A DNA stretch of 64,000 nucleotides from Fomes fomentarius (taxonomy: Eukaryota > Basidiomycota > Agaricomycetes > Polyporales > Polyporaceae), in NCBI GenBank assembly GCA_022606135.1, contig JABYQN010000011.1, positions 682,001-746,000 on the forward strand, written 5' to 3'. Position numbers and translations under genes: made by a program. Below the pieces are notes generated by a model that made no database searches, was not told the DNA's origin, and was given only the letters and a program-made list of their open reading frames with translations. Numbering within the stretch: position 1 is the stretch's first letter; each line of letters begins with the position of its first letter. Shown here piece after piece: positions 36,801 through 49,600 of this stretch.

Positions 36801-37352
36801 CAGACCCGCGACATCGACTGCCTATATAAGCGTGATCGCGATCAATTCAGATGACTTGGCTTCTGCGACGCGCCCATATACCTGGCTATAATCCCTCAAC
36901 CAATTCCTGTAACGCAAACAAGCGATTAGCTCTCATTCGCACCGGGTGCCATAGCCGAAATGAAACGCACCCAAAGTACACGCGTTTGATGTCTAACCCG
37001 CCAAACTTAGATCCACCCTTTCCTATCAACGCACCGAGTGCAAAGCCTCCGGCCTTCTTCGCTACATCGCCCAGCGTATCTTCCTGTGTCGCGTGAGCAA
37101 CTATCGATCGCCTAGTCTCATGTCGGCCGTAAGGGTGAACACACTCACGATGTCTCCGTGTCGGAAAGCCTTGCCTTCCAAGAACGCGAAGCTTGGTACG
37201 GAATAGGCCTTAGCTCGTGTCAAGTTCCCGACAGATATAGCGATTGCATACCTGGGGATGTTCCCGGCACCAAATGCATACACACCCTCCTCGGGGACGC
37301 AAAGAATAACGATACAGAGCACGAGCAGGAATAGATAGGTGTTAGTCGCCAT
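33836..37352 (-). CDS. het-C: HET-C family protein with signal peptide and Gly/Pro-rich tail
   Basis: This is a homolog of Neurospora HET-C, a plasma-membrane-associated protein. Allelic differences in HET-C trigger heterokaryon incompatibility in Neurospora; its role in basidiomycetes is not established. The ATG at 37352 opens a hydrophobic signal sequence (TYLFLLVLCIVILCV), followed by the family start FGAGNIP and EGKAFRHGDI. Conserved blocks continue over more than a dozen exons: NWLRDYSQ, RTGMKNYIAN, CIQLGRQARSTG, the zinc-binding-like ALHTLEDFPAHSNFCELAL, and LHAVLWQVLTFRDS. The C-terminal 200 residues are Gly/Pro/Tyr-rich (repeats like GGYNSGPSYAPPPGPP) ending RPFGW and TAA at 33836. 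This glycine-rich tail is typical of the family. It shares a 361-bp divergent promoter with the G3BP-like gene. Confidence 0.92.
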
Positions 37353-37713
37353 CGTCGTTAGAAAATAAGACGCAGAAGTCTCAGCACCGCCGGATGATTG
37401 AAGTAGACACCGCCGGCCAGACGCCACTGCACATGACGTCAATAGCCACTGAAACGTTCAGTCGGAGACGGCCAACCTCCGTCGGAGATTGTAAATTGAG
37501 CAGGCGCCATTCCCCGCGTTGAGTAGCGTCAGTGCGCGTCTAAGATTTTGCCGCATTGCTCATCGCACCCCCAACGTCCTCGCCTCCGTGGCCTCATCGT
37601 CCCCGTCAACTCTGTCAACTCTGTCCCATCGCGCTCTCGGTCTCAAGGTACGTCTCTTTGGCCAACATATCTCGGCGAATGCCTCCATAGCTTCTGCAGC
37701 TTGTAGTATCACC
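37353..37713. promoter_or_regulatory. Bidirectional promoter of HET-C and G3BP-like genes
   Basis: The two starts are 361 bp apart and diverge. No TATA-like box is obvious; the sequence is C/T-rich towards the G3BP-like gene. Open frames extend upstream of the G3BP-like ATG but lack an ATG. Confidence 0.5.
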
Positions 37714-39758
37714 ATGACCAACACTACCGTCAACCCTTCCGAAGTCGGCTGGCAATTCGTCCCTCAGTACTACACCTTTGTCAACAAGCACCCCAATCGC
37801 TTGCATTGCTTCTATACTAAGGCGTCTACTTTCATCCACGGTACTGAGGGCGAGGATGGCAAGCCTTGCTTTGGCCAGCAGGTGAGTCGCAGATTGCTCT
37901 AACGTGTATACGTCTTGGAGCGTGAAAAGAATCCTTCGAGCTCCTCTGCCGCAGCACATCTACATGGCTGTGTTCTCTTGTGCGTTACCCCCAGCAAGGT
38001 CTGGTGTTACCAATCGTAGCAGGGGGATCATAGGCGCACATATCGTTCTCTGCATTGGTGGCGGCCGATACTACACAACACGAAACCTACCTAGCACGAT
38101 GGACAAAGTCCCTTTTTCTTGGCCAAGGGGTATGGGCAGGAAATCGGTGTGGATTGGATCATTTCCTTGTTTTCGCTGGCGCTTAGACCCGAAAACAAAG
38201 TATGTCAGATCTCACCAATTTCCTCCCACGTCTTGGACAAAGGAATGGGGCCTCTACCCGTCGTGCCGGGCCGAAAGCATCGCACCCACGCAACTCGGAT
38301 GTAGTCCAGGTCTCCCACCGATATCGCAGGTCGACGCTCGCGGTCATCTGTTTTTGTGCCACTGCACCATTTTCTGGTTCTCGATCGCAATCCGGCAAGC
38401 GTGTGGATATTGACATGTTCTTACCCCTCGTCGTAGGAAATTCACAACAAGATTACGTCAATCGGCTTCCAAGACTGCAAAGTCTTCATTCACTCTGTCG
38501 ATGCTCAGTCCTCTGCGAATGGCGGCATCATCATCCAGGTTATCGGCGAGATGTCTAACAAGGGTGAAGCTTGGCGGAAGTTTGTTCAAACATTCTTCCT
38601 TGCTGAGCAGCCCAACGGATACTTCGTCCTCAACGACATTTTCCGTTTCCTGAAGGAGGAGGCTGTCGAGGAGGGCGAAGAGCAGGAGCCGGAGCCCGCG
38701 CAGAAGGCCGAGGAGGTCGCTCCTGCTCCTCCGGTCCCTACCTCTCCCACTCCACCTCCACCAACCGAGCCAGAGCCTGCTCCGACACCTGCTCCCGCTC
38801 CTCCACCCGCTGAAGAACGTGTACCCTCTCCTGCTCCTCCACCCTCTCCTCAACCTCAGGTCAACGGCCACACACCAACAGCCAAACTCGAATCTATTCC
38901 CGCCCCTCGCGAGCCGACGCCAGCCCCTGCTCCTGAAACCGCCTCCACCGCCTCTCCTGCTCCCGTATCGCCTGCTCCTCTGCAGCCCCAACAGCTCGCG
39001 CCTAGTCCCGCTCCTCCTGCCGCTCAGCAAAGTCAGCAGCAGCCCCCACAACCAGCCGTCCCTGCTGCCGCGCCCACGCCCACTGCTCCAGTGTCGACTG
39101 CGCCGAAGTCGTGGGCGTCGCTCGCTGCGACGGGGGCGAAGAGTTGGGGATCCGCTGTCGCCACTCAATCTCGCGGTACAAGTGAGGCGCCGGCACCTAG
39201 CAGTGCATCTCCTGCACCGTTGAGTGGTCCTCAGTCGCCCGCGCCTCATCTCACGACTCGCCCCTTGGCACGGCAAGACCCTCATCCTGCCTTCGTCGCT
39301 GCGCAGAACCTCACGACGCCCCAATGTTTCGTCAAGGTACGTAGTACACAAATGCATGCATTATTCTCTATACTCACGACGATTCTCAGAGTGTCACGGA
39401 GAACGTCACCGACGCCGCGTTGAAGACCACACTGACTGCCCGCTTTGGTCCGATTAAGGAACTCGAGATTGTTCGCAGCAAAGCGTGCGCGTTCCTGGAG
39501 TTCCATAACCTCGACGCTGCAAAGCGCGCGATCGTCGCCTCCCTGCCTGCCTCGCAAGGTGGCGAGGGTGGTATCCGTATCGAGACCGATGGTGGTGCCG
39601 GTCAGGCCCGCATCATCGTCGAGACAAGAAAGGAACGTGGCGAGCGTCCGCCCCCGCGTAATCTTCCTCTGAACGGTGACCGGGGACGTGGTGGCTTCCG
39701 TGGCGGCCGTGGCGGGCCCGGCGGACGTGGACGCGGTGGCCCTCCCCCGAAGCAGTGA
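37714..39758 (+). CDS. G3BP-like protein: NTF2-like domain, Pro-rich linker, RRM, RGG tail
   Basis: This is a homolog of animal G3BP and fission yeast Nxt3, scaffolds that link RNA granules and the Ubp3-type deubiquitinase. Exons 37714-37881, 38437-39336 and 39390-39758 give 478 residues. The NTF2-like fold spans about residues 8-125 (WQFVPQYYTFVNKHPNRLHC, FIHGTEG, IQVIGEMSNKGEAWRKFVQT, YFVLNDIFRF). A Pro/Ala/Ser-rich disordered linker of about 200 residues follows. Then comes an RRM (CFVKSVTENV, GPIKELEIVRSKACAFLEF), with an intron between its first strand and the rest. It ends in RGG-type repeats (RGGFRGGRGGPGGRGRGG). Intron 1 is 555 nt, about ten times the usual length. Confidence 0.93.
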
Positions 39759-41323
39759 TTGTGGAGCGGGTTGATGATGGTCATGGGGCACTGGCTATTC
39801 GAGGCGCGTCGCTGTTGTCGTCTTAGCTGACGATGACGGCGTCACTGGGTTGGGACCAAAACAAAAGTATCAAAATTATCCTGCTGAATGGTGTACTCGG
39901 AGGGAGAGGGAAGAGGTAGAGGAGGGGTCATGTCTCTGATCGCTGCTGCTGCTCGCTGTCTGTTGTTGTGTTTCTGTTCTGTCGTTTCGCACGCACTCGC
40001 ACTCACTGTGACGATCCTGGTGTCGGCTTTCCTTTGCCTCTCATGCGCATACTTGTACGCGTTGTCCCTCTCGCTTTTCTCTGTTGTGCAGCAATCTGTC
40101 TTGGGATTCCGAGCACTTTGTGTGACATCCAACGAAATCTTTAGGCAGAGTGTTTAGTGCTATTCGCCTTGACCTCCAGGTGGTAGTGCCCAGCGTTCGG
40201 ATCCGTTCACACGCGTCTACAGACCATACGTACGAATGTCCTGAACTCACCTAGAACCGAGGTGATAGTGCATACCAAGCAGTACATCGGTATTGTTGTG
40301 TTCGAATCTCGGCGGAACGTTGGCGAATCGAATCGATGCACATCATCTACTAACAGTGGGTACCCACCCACATGGCCATCATGGTCTTGTGTATTCACTC
40401 ACGCACTGTGCACGCTCAACTTGTGCCTAAGTATCTGTAGATGGGATGCTCCATGCTGACCAAGTTAGGCCGGCGATGCATATTGTGCGATGCCAATGGC
40501 GGAACACCGCTACACGGAGGCACCGTATCCACAGTCAGAGCAAGGGGCCAGCTGGTCCTGCTAGTTTGCGACGCCACCACGTTCTATGTCACGGTTTTGG
40601 GCATGTGATGGACTTGGCCAAGGAACGGGACTGACAGACTGCGTTTGAGGCGGAGGTTGTTTTCGATTCGGGTCACAGGGCTTTCCAAAACGAAGGTTGC
40701 GAGCTCGGTAGGCACGCTCTGAATCAACTATCGCATGGTCAGAGCAATGGATCGGATGGATAGTTGCTCTGTGATGAGGCGAGCCGGTAGTACACGTACG
40801 TTGGAACTCTACAAAACCTGTTCTTGCACTCCACGTTGGATCCCATCGTAGAAGGCGCTTCCAACCACTTCTTTGAGATACAACCACCCTGCAGTATCCC
40901 AAGGCCTCCACTCAGGTTTACATACATATCCGAGTCTCGACTCTCACGTACACGGTAGTGCTCATCCACATTGGAATGATAATCCGCTGTTCGGTATTCG
41001 CCGCACTTACGATAGCAGACGCGGGATCCTCCGAATCTCGACTCTGACTTGCTCCAACCTCCACCCAAAGGTTAAATACCAACCATCATTGACGGTGTTC
41101 ATAACTACGCTAAACTTGCGCCAAGCTTGTGAAGCCTCACCGTGACCTGATTTAAGGACGCAAATAGTATTGCCGCGCAACAGGTGTTCCTTGGTGCACG
41201 GTCAAATGACCACGGACCGGGATGGACGCCCGGCGAAGGCGCGAAGAGGAGTGGGTCACGGCGCATATATAGGGGATGTGGGGTTGCCTGTTGCATCTCG
41301 ACACTCTCGTCCTAGTGAGTGCC
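39759..41323. other. Intergenic region upstream of MFS transporter 1
   Basis: No gene was accepted. TATATAG at 41266-41272, 52 bp before the transporter start, is a good core promoter. The region between about 40150 and 41200 has no recognisable domain in any frame. Confidence 0.5.
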
Positions 41324-43417
41324 ATGTCCCTCGAGGAGAAGAATGCGTCCATCGAGGAGAAACGTGCTGGCACCGAGCCTGAGGGCGAGGATGCCACGGT
41401 TCACGTCCGCCATTCGGTCGAGGAGGAGAGACGGTTGGTGCAGAAGCTGGACATGCGCATCATGCCCATGGCGTGCATCATGTATCTCTTCGCTTGTGAG
41501 TGTCTCTTGTTGGAGAATCAACAGACATCACCAGGAGCGCTGAACGGTACGTTGTTCGACCAGACCTGGATAGAACCAATCTAGGGAATGCACGGCTGCA
41601 GGGTCTACCCAAAGACGTCCTTCACGGAGATCCGACGGGTGTTTTGTTCGATTGGGTTAACTCTGCGTTTTTCTTCTCATATGTGAGTACGTTCCTTCTG
41701 CAATCTGGCTTTATTCAAGCCTCGGCACCCCAGATTCTCTGCCAAGTGCCTGCTACGGTCCTATCGAAGCTCTTCCCTCCTCGCACTTGGCTCGGATGTG
41801 CAGCAGTAGGATGGGGCCTCTGCTCGGTGCTAATGGTGCGTATACGTGTCGTGTTTCTACGTATCCGAGTCGTTCTCAGCCACAACATAGTCGACGTCGT
41901 TCAACTTTGCCGGGCTCTTTGTCGCGCGTGTTGGACTAGGTGTGTTTGAGGCGTGCTTTGGTCCAGGTATCCCGGTCTATATGTGTATGTATGCTCTCGT
42001 CCAGCACTATGCGCATGCCACGCTGACAGCCATTCAGCGTTGTTCTATACTAAGGAAGAAATGGGCATGCGGATGGCATATTGGTTCGGATTCGCCGCTG
42101 TTGCCGGTGCATTCGGCGGTTTGATTGCCTTCGGCGTTCAACATATCCACGGAGCCATAGCCCATTGGAAGATCCTCTTCCTGATAGAGGGTCTCCCGAC
42201 GGTCCTGATCGGATTTCTGGCGATGGTCGTTCTGCCCAATCGTCCTGAAGAAACGAGTATCCTGAACGAAAGGGAGCGTGAAATTGCATTAGACCGAGCG
42301 AATCGTGGTAAGAAGTCGGATACGGGTCGGGTCGTCAAGAAGGGTGAGGTCTAACGAGCACCGTGTGCGAGTCACATGACTGACTACTTCTATAGCGCAT
42401 ATAATCGACGCGTTCAAGGACTGGAGGGTATGCCCGCTCATCCTGGTGTGCGAAAGATTACTGACGTCGACTTACTCAAAGATCTACGCCGCCGGCGTGA
42501 TTTACTTTGGATCCAACTGCGCACTTGCGTCAATCTCCGCTTTCCTGCCTACGATCATCACCACGTTTGGATATAGTACGCCCAGTCCCATTGCAGTTGA
42601 CTAGATCGGATGATGTACTGATTTACCTCAGCAAATGCGCTTGCGCAGTTACTCACTGTTCCACCATACGCCGTTACGGCGGTATTTATGTGCTTGAACT
42701 CGTACACGTCTGACCGCCTGCAAAACCGTGGGGTATTCGTGGCTGCAGTCAGCGCGTTGGCTGCTGTGGGCTATGTGTAAGAGTTAGTTCATCCCCCATG
42801 CATACTAATGCTTACTTGCCCATTCGGAAGACTCCTGATCACGGTGCCTACCAACAACCACGTCCGGTATTTTGCAGTGTTTTGCATCACAAGTGGTACT
42901 TATACCACCATCGGCATCATCATTGCCTGGTGTACGTCGACTTTATGTAATCTCGCAGAACGCAACTGACATGCTCGCCAGTCGCACACAACCTCGGATC
43001 GGAGACCAAGAAGGCGACCGGGACACCGATGTATATGGCCATAGGGCAGTGCGGTAGCGTACTCGGGTCACATATCTACCCGTCCATCGAGGGTCCTCGC
43101 TACATGTAAGTCTTCCGAGCCTGTTTTCCGAGCCTGTTTGATACAGCCGACTGACGATCACTCTCGACCTATTCTGCAGCAAAGGATTTGCGGTGACCTG
43201 CGCGCTTCAGTTCCTTGCAGCGGTCTTCGCGATAATCTTGACGGTGTCTTACCGTCTGGAGAATAAACGCAGGGACAAACTCTACGGGAAACCGGTCCCG
43301 AACGAGACCGTGGATACCGCTGAGCTGGCAGATAAAGTATGTATGCTCACCTCTCTATGGAGATAATCGCTGACTGACTCTGTATTTAAGGCACCGAACT
43401 TCCGCTACGTTCCGTGA
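41324..43417 (+). CDS. MFS transporter 1, anion:cation symporter (Dal5/Tna1-like)
   Basis: This is a plasma-membrane major facilitator of the allantoate/nicotinate permease-like (ACS) group; the substrate is unknown. About eleven short exons splice in frame to around 490 residues. Family features: cytosolic N-terminus then RRLVQKLDMRIMPMACIMY, TM1-2 segment DRTNLGNARLQGLPKDV, FPPRTWLGCAAVGWG, the TM4-6 region ARVGLGVFEACFGPGIPVYM, FYTKEEMGMRMAYW, the central loop VVLPNRPEETSILNE, then the C-terminal half with PTIITTFGY, VRYFAVFCITSGTY, AHNLGSETKKATG and GQCGSVLGSHIYPSIEGPRY. A final micro-exon of 27 nt encodes APNFRYVP and stop. It is tandem with MFS 2. Confidence 0.9.
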
Positions 43418-43900
43418 AATATACAATTATATCTTGATGTGCGAGTACAGCTCCAATTATACTTGTCCGAATGATTCAGAATTAGCAACGACCCTCAGGG
43501 GCCGATTGGGTCCCTTGTAGGGGGTTTCCACGGTACGTCAATGCATGGCTTTGGACATAGAGTCTATAAGTGACTGAACAGTGGGACGATCTTATCTCGA
43601 CTATTTATGTAGCCCCAAGAGGCGTCGCAATTGTTAAGAGTCTGACAGACTTGGTGCCCAATCAGCTGCTCCTATGTGTGGTCGAGGACGTCCATAAGTC
43701 ATGAGATGTACTGATGTACCGACCATCGCTGTGAGCCATGTTAAGCCCATCTCAATTCTCTCGATGAACGTAGGAAAGGTGCCTTTGGGTTCCTCGTTCT
43801 CACCTCGAGTCAACTGACTACCCGTGCGTGCCTGTTAAATGGAGGACATATAGACAAGCTCAGGGTGGGACAGCCCAACGTCTTCCTCGTGGACGGTCTG
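43418..43900. other. Spacer between tandem MFS genes
   Basis: This 483-bp stretch holds no gene. A CATATAG-like sequence at 43847-43853 lies about 47 bp before the second transporter start, the same spacing as for its paralogs. Confidence 0.5.
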
Positions 43901-46114
43901 ATGTCTCGCGAAAAAAAGGACGGCTGTGTGCACCGGGATGATGTCCTCGAACCTGAAGCCACTTCCGAGAGCTATAGGGATCCCGGAACATCTACATCAT
44001 TATCATCGTCATCGGCCAGGGGGTCCACCTTGGAGGAGGAGAAACGACTGGTGCGCAAGTTGGATTTGCGCATCATGCCCATGATCTGCATCATCTATCT
44101 CTTCGCCTGTGGGTCTATAGCTCTTCTCCATCCGCTTCGTTCTGTAGTCAATGACGTATCATACAGATCTGGACAGGACAAATCTAGGGAATGCCCGCCT
44201 GCAAGGCCTCCCGCGCGACGTCCTTCATGGCGACCCGACGGGGGTGCTCTTCGACTGGGTCAATTCGGCATTCTTCTTCTCATACGTGCGTTAATCTGGC
44301 AGTCAGATACTTACTGCGGCTTCATGACGACTCACAGATCATTTGTCCTATCCCTGCGACCATACTCTCCAAGCTGTTCCCGCCGCGGATATGGTTGGGT
44401 GGTGCGGCTGTGGGATGGGGGGTCTGCGCCGTGCTCATGGTGAGTAGAACTCATCAAATTAGTATACAGAAACGATTGACAAAAGCTCCTTCCAGGCTAC
44501 GGCCTTCGACTTCCCCGGCCTGTTCGTGGCTCGCATAGGCCTAGGCGTCTTCCAGTCGTGTTTCTCTCCCGGCATTCCGCTGTACCTGTGTGAGTACCAG
44601 TTTCCTCCTATGTCTCATCCCACCTCGAGCTTGTGCTACATCGGTTCCTAGCTCTATTCTACACACGTGAGGAGATCGGCCTCCGGCTAGCATATTACTT
44701 CGGCTTCGCCGCCTTCGCGGGCGCGTTTGGTGGCCTGATCGCGTTCGGAGTCCAGCACGTCCATACCGCGGTCGCGAATTGGAAGCTGTTGTTCCTCATC
44801 GAAGGTATTCCGTCTGTCCTCAGTGGACTACTCGCTATGACGATCCTTCCGAATCGGCCGGAGGAAACATGCATCTTTGACGAAAAGGAGCGCGCCCTCG
44901 CTGTGGAGAGGATGAATCGCGGGACGAAGGCGGACGTAGGGAGGATGCTGCAGAAGGGCCACATTTCTGCCGCGTTCAAAGATTGGAGGGTGCGTGTACC
45001 TCCTCTACGCCTTACAATCACCGCATGTGGTTTGACAGCGAAGGCGCCTCCGACAGATCTATGCGGCGGGGGTGATGTTCTTTGCGGGGAATAGCGCTGC
45101 TGCATCTATCGCCGCATTCCTCCCCACCATAATCGCGACGTTTGGGTTCAGTACGTATACCCTCTATCGTGGCGGCCTCATTAGTGGACTTACTGTCGGG
45201 ACACTGCTTGCAGCAAATGCGCTCACCCAGTTGCTCACGGTTCCGCCGTACGCCGTCGCAGCGGTCGTGCTGTTTATGGTGTGCTATGCGGCAGACAGGA
45301 TGCAGAGCAGGGGCGTCTTCGTCGCCGGGGCGAGCGTTGTGGGAGCCATCGGATATGCGTGCGTGGCTATGTTCCAGTTTTAGGCACACCCGAACTGACC
45401 TGGCCTCGATTCAAGGATTCTGCTCGCAGTCCCATCGAACAACCACGTGCGTTACTTCGCCACCTTCTGCATCACAAGCGGCACATACATATCCATCGGC
45501 GTAATCATAGCCTGGTGTACGTGGTGATCGTGTCTGCTTGCCTCGATGAGTGCTGACATCTTGCATCTCGACCCGTCTTAGTCGCGCATAACCTCGGTTC
45601 TGAAACCAAAAAGGCGGCAGGATTGCCGTTGTACATGGTAATCGGGCAATGTGGAAGTGTGCTGGGATCCCATCTCTTCCCTGCGACTGAAGGTCCGCGA
45701 TATCTGTGAGCATTGGCCGCTCATTTCCGTCTCCATTGTCCGCGCAAGTACGTACTAACTGGACGGCTGCTATCCCGCGCAGGAAAGGATTTGCCGTGAT
45801 CTGCGGGTTGTCCTCCCTGGCAGCCATCGTCGCCGTGGTCCTAACGGTAACCTTCAGCCTCATTCCGGCCTCGTTGTTGCCGAACTCACGCCCTAATCTC
45901 GTAGATCAGCTATCGTATGGAGAATAGAAGGAGAGATCGGAAGTATGGGAGACCAGAGTATAACGCTCCTGTGGACACGTCCGTCCTTGCAGACAAGGTG
46001 CGTGGACACCGTCCGGCGTCCAGAAGTTGGCACGCTTCTCCGGTTACATGGAACTGACTGCACCCGCGGACGTTATTCTTGTTATAGGCTCCCGACTTTC
46101 GATACACGCCGTGA
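43901..46114 (+). CDS. MFS transporter 2, same family as MFS 1
   Basis: It is collinear with MFS 1 in exon layout and motifs: EEKRLVRKLDLRIMPMICII, ARLQGLPRDVLHGDPTGVLF, FPPRIWLGGAAVGWGVCAVL, ARIGLGVFQSCFSPGIPLY, FYTREEIGLRLAYYFGF, ILPNRPEETCIFDE, GVMFFAGNSAAASIAAFLPT, ADRMQSRGVFVAG, AHNLGSETKKAAGLPLYM and GQCGSVLGSHLFPATEG. The last micro-exon gives APDFRYTP before the TGA at 46112-46114. The N-terminus is Ser-rich and about 25 residues longer than in MFS 1. All exons read through, so it appears functional. The substrate is unknown; dicarboxylates, vitamins or ureides are typical for the group. Confidence 0.9.
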
Positions 46115-46672
46115 TGTAGGTCAGAGGGTGGTCTGGAAGACAAGATGGGTGCTATGTATGGATCACAACGCGTCGAAAATGGGCTGACGGCGATCTTGAC
46201 CTTGTATCGTGCTTGTGTCGAATGTCTTACGAAAGAGACTTCGGAGTCCTTGCACCTAGTTATCTGCGAGTGAGCTGCAGCCCTGCAGTAGTACCAGCGT
46301 AACGGCTTGTCAAGTAATTCATTGAGGAGATATCGTAATATTCGACATTGCCGAGCACCGGGGTTCTGAGCAGCTTACAGTTGTCGGAGTACTTGCTTAA
46401 GAGTCGTGGGGGTTCTGCTCACCGCGAGGCTACGACTCGGAAACGGTTTACAGTGGGGCGTCTATGACTGAGTTAATTAGGAGCCAATTACATAAGCGGA
46501 TCCTTGAAGCCTTGATCTTTTTCACTCGACTTGGTCGCGACTTGTTCAACGTCGTCCTCCGCGTCGTACCCGACAGCGACTCCGTTCGTGACGCGGCATA
46601 TATCCCTCTCATCTGGCTCAGGCTTGTCCACCGACTCGACGACTACTCTCCTTCACTCTCCTCGCTCCCGCC
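46115..46672. other. Spacer between MFS 2 and Rrm4-like gene
   Basis: No gene or repeat recognised. A weak TATA-like CATATAT near 46598-46604 lies about 70 bp before the Rrm4-like start. Confidence 0.45.
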
Positions 46673-49600
46673 ATGTCGGATTACAACAGCCCGCCTCCGG
46701 AGCCGCGTCCGCAGCCCCATCCGTACCTCCATGAGCCTCTACTCTACATCACGAATCTTCCCCCATTCGTGCGAGACGAGGATCTTGCCGTTGCGTTTCA
46801 GACGTGCGCGCCGTTCCGGCCGAACATCGCTCGGGATGGGTCGAACAGGCCGCTGTCGGGTACGATCGAGTTCAAGTACCTCGAGAAGGGTGAGTGTCCT
46901 CCTTCAATCTTCGGTTGGGAAGGCATTTGTGCATTATCGCTGCGGCTTTATGACCTGGACGAAGAGGTTATCCCTGTATGCTTGCTTCAGACGTCGGGTC
47001 GGCGGGTTTGGGTTATAGGAGTATCGCGCGTCGGCATCGCGTCTGCTCTGCTCTCTTCCCTTCAGCGCCACGTCGCTGGTGGCGAAGCTCACACACAGGC
47101 AGATCGCGCTGGCGCCGCACCTCCGAATGCAATGTCCACATTTAACATTCTGGTCGAGGCGCAGCCAAGGCCTCCCCAGAGCACTCTCCTTCCATACCTC
47201 GATCCCCAGTACGCGGGGCTGAGGCCCTGTTCGCTCCATGCGCTCCCCATAACATTGTCCTTACTGCGCTTGCACCGACCACGACCATGAGCCAGGGAGC
47301 GTCAGAAGCACCGTAGCCAGCTGTCCATGTCAATTGCATGAGTTATTCTGTGGGAATAGTTGTGCTCTCGCGCAAGATGGCTCGAAAACGCACTTCCTGG
47401 ATTCTCCGCATGGTGCTACATCTGGTATACGACAAGGTCTACCCTCGTGCTTACCTCGTGTGCCTCGCGCCCGTGCAGTTGTCATTTGATATCAACCTTC
47501 CGTTGCCCACTGCCATACATTCATATTCACGTCGTGTGGTTGTTCCCATACTAACGACATTCAACAGCGGAGAAGGCCCTCGCGACCCTGCAGGGTCGGT
47601 CTATTCCGGGGCTCCCTCAAATCGTTCTCCTTACGCTCTCCCCATATCCGTCTACGACCCCACCAACGCCCCTCCCGCCTCCTAATGCCACTCCACGACT
47701 TGTCAAGCAGCTTCCGCCTGGATACACGGATTCACAACTTTACGACCTGTTCCGTCCGTTTGGAGCACTTGCTTCGGTCAGGACCCCAGCACCAGTCGGA
47801 AAGGAGACCGGTATTGTAGAATTTTGGAGAGAGGAGGATGCTCGGGAAGCTGAAGAGTCGATGCATTGTGCGGATGTCGAGGGCCAGAACATCGTCGTCC
47901 AAGTATACCAGCCCCGTCGGGCTGGAGGAATCGCGAGTGAATTTAGCCCGAATGCGCCGTCCTTTGTTCCTTCTGGCTCTGTGTTCTCGTATCCTGCCCA
48001 GGTATGTTATAGTACACTCGACCCCTGAATGGGCTGCGATAATTATTGCTGCAGTACTCCCCTCCCCGGCCTGCGCCCTCTCCCTTCGCTGGCCGTCCGC
48101 CTATGTTCATTCACGGTCCTGGACAGCAGGTTCAACCGGCCCCTCTCAGCGGCCCTGGATCCACCAGCCACAGCGGTCTCATTGATCCTTGCAATCTCTT
48201 CATCAAAGTAAGCATTAATTTTGTATGTGCGTTGATCGATTGTTCATCTGCTTCTAGAACCTTGATACGTCCATTGACTCGAACGGGCTCTTCACGCACT
48301 TCCGTACTGTATGTATCCCAACTAATTCCAATGCTTGGTATACTGACGGACCTCAATCTTCAATAGTTTGGACAGATCGTGAGGTAGGCGTTCTAGCAAA
48401 CGGGTTGTCTCCCTCGCTAAGCGTTTGCAGCGCCCGTGTCATGCGTAACGAACAAGGGGAGAGTCGTGGCTTTGGTTTTGTCTCCTACCAGACTCCCGAT
48501 CAAGGTCCGCATGATGTACATGCTCCAACACAGCACCTAACGTCCCATATCTTGCAGCTGCTGCCGCCATGAACTCAATGAACGGTGTTACACTGGGTAA
48601 TAAACAACTGGTTGTACGGTTACACGAGCCCAAGCAACTGCGACAAGAAAAACTTGCACAACGTTTCGGTGGCCACAATGGTCACCCTCGAAGTAGTAGC
48701 GGAGCGACGAGCCCTACTGCCAGCGAGGCTGGTGAAAGCTACGCAGGCTGGCCCAGTCCAAGTAGCCATCCTGCTGTTCTTGGATCCCCCATAATGAGCC
48801 ATCACGAGCGGCCAGACCGTGCTCGTCGCAGCTCCGGCAGCTTCTACCACGTATGTTTACCTCACATTCATGTTGACCACCTGCTCAAGAAATGTGTCAG
48901 GCCGCACTCGCTGGCACTCTCAACCTGCCAATGCGCTACGATGATCTTTCTGCGCTGTCGCCGGTCGTCCGCAAGGAGGTGCTCACAGGAGAGCTAAGCA
49001 GGAGAATCAAGTCGATGGATGTTGTCTCCGATAATGACCTCGAATCGGTCGTCCAGGCGATTGTCGGTTTCTCACTGAGCGAAGTTGTACAGGGCATCCA
49101 AGAGCCAGCCAAACTCGCGGAGCAGGTGCAGAATGCGAAAAGGAGCTTGAACCTCTCTGCTAAATCTTCCAAGTCGCCGTCTCCATCTCCCGCTGCATCG
49201 CAGGATTCCCGATTGCTCGATGCTGGTCCGAATGCTACTGCCTCCGCACCTGATCACCCCTCGACACCTCTTTCCATGCCTGCAACGCTCTCGACACCAC
49301 CTCGTACCGAGTCGCCATCTGGCTCCCTCACTACCCCCCAGTCCGAACGCGATCGTATGTTCGCAGCTGTTTCCAAGCTTGAATCGCAACAAATCGCAGA
49401 TCTCACGGACCTCCTCATGTCGCTCCCCAAGCGTGAGCGTGCGATGTGCTTGTTCAACGTCGAAGTGCTGCGCGCAAAGCTCGCGGACGCTAAGCTCGTG
49501 CTCGAGGTTGATGATTCCGAGGAGCAGACCCCCGCTGTCTCGACTGTCCCCGTTCCTCAGACGCCTCAGCAGCGTAAAGTCTCGACTGCGTCCTTTGACT

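Noticed and set aside
38202..38558. 118-codon frame overlapping the long intron of the G3BP-like gene
   Set aside because: It runs through the 3' splice site into the coding exon in another phase and has no domain; a shadow frame.
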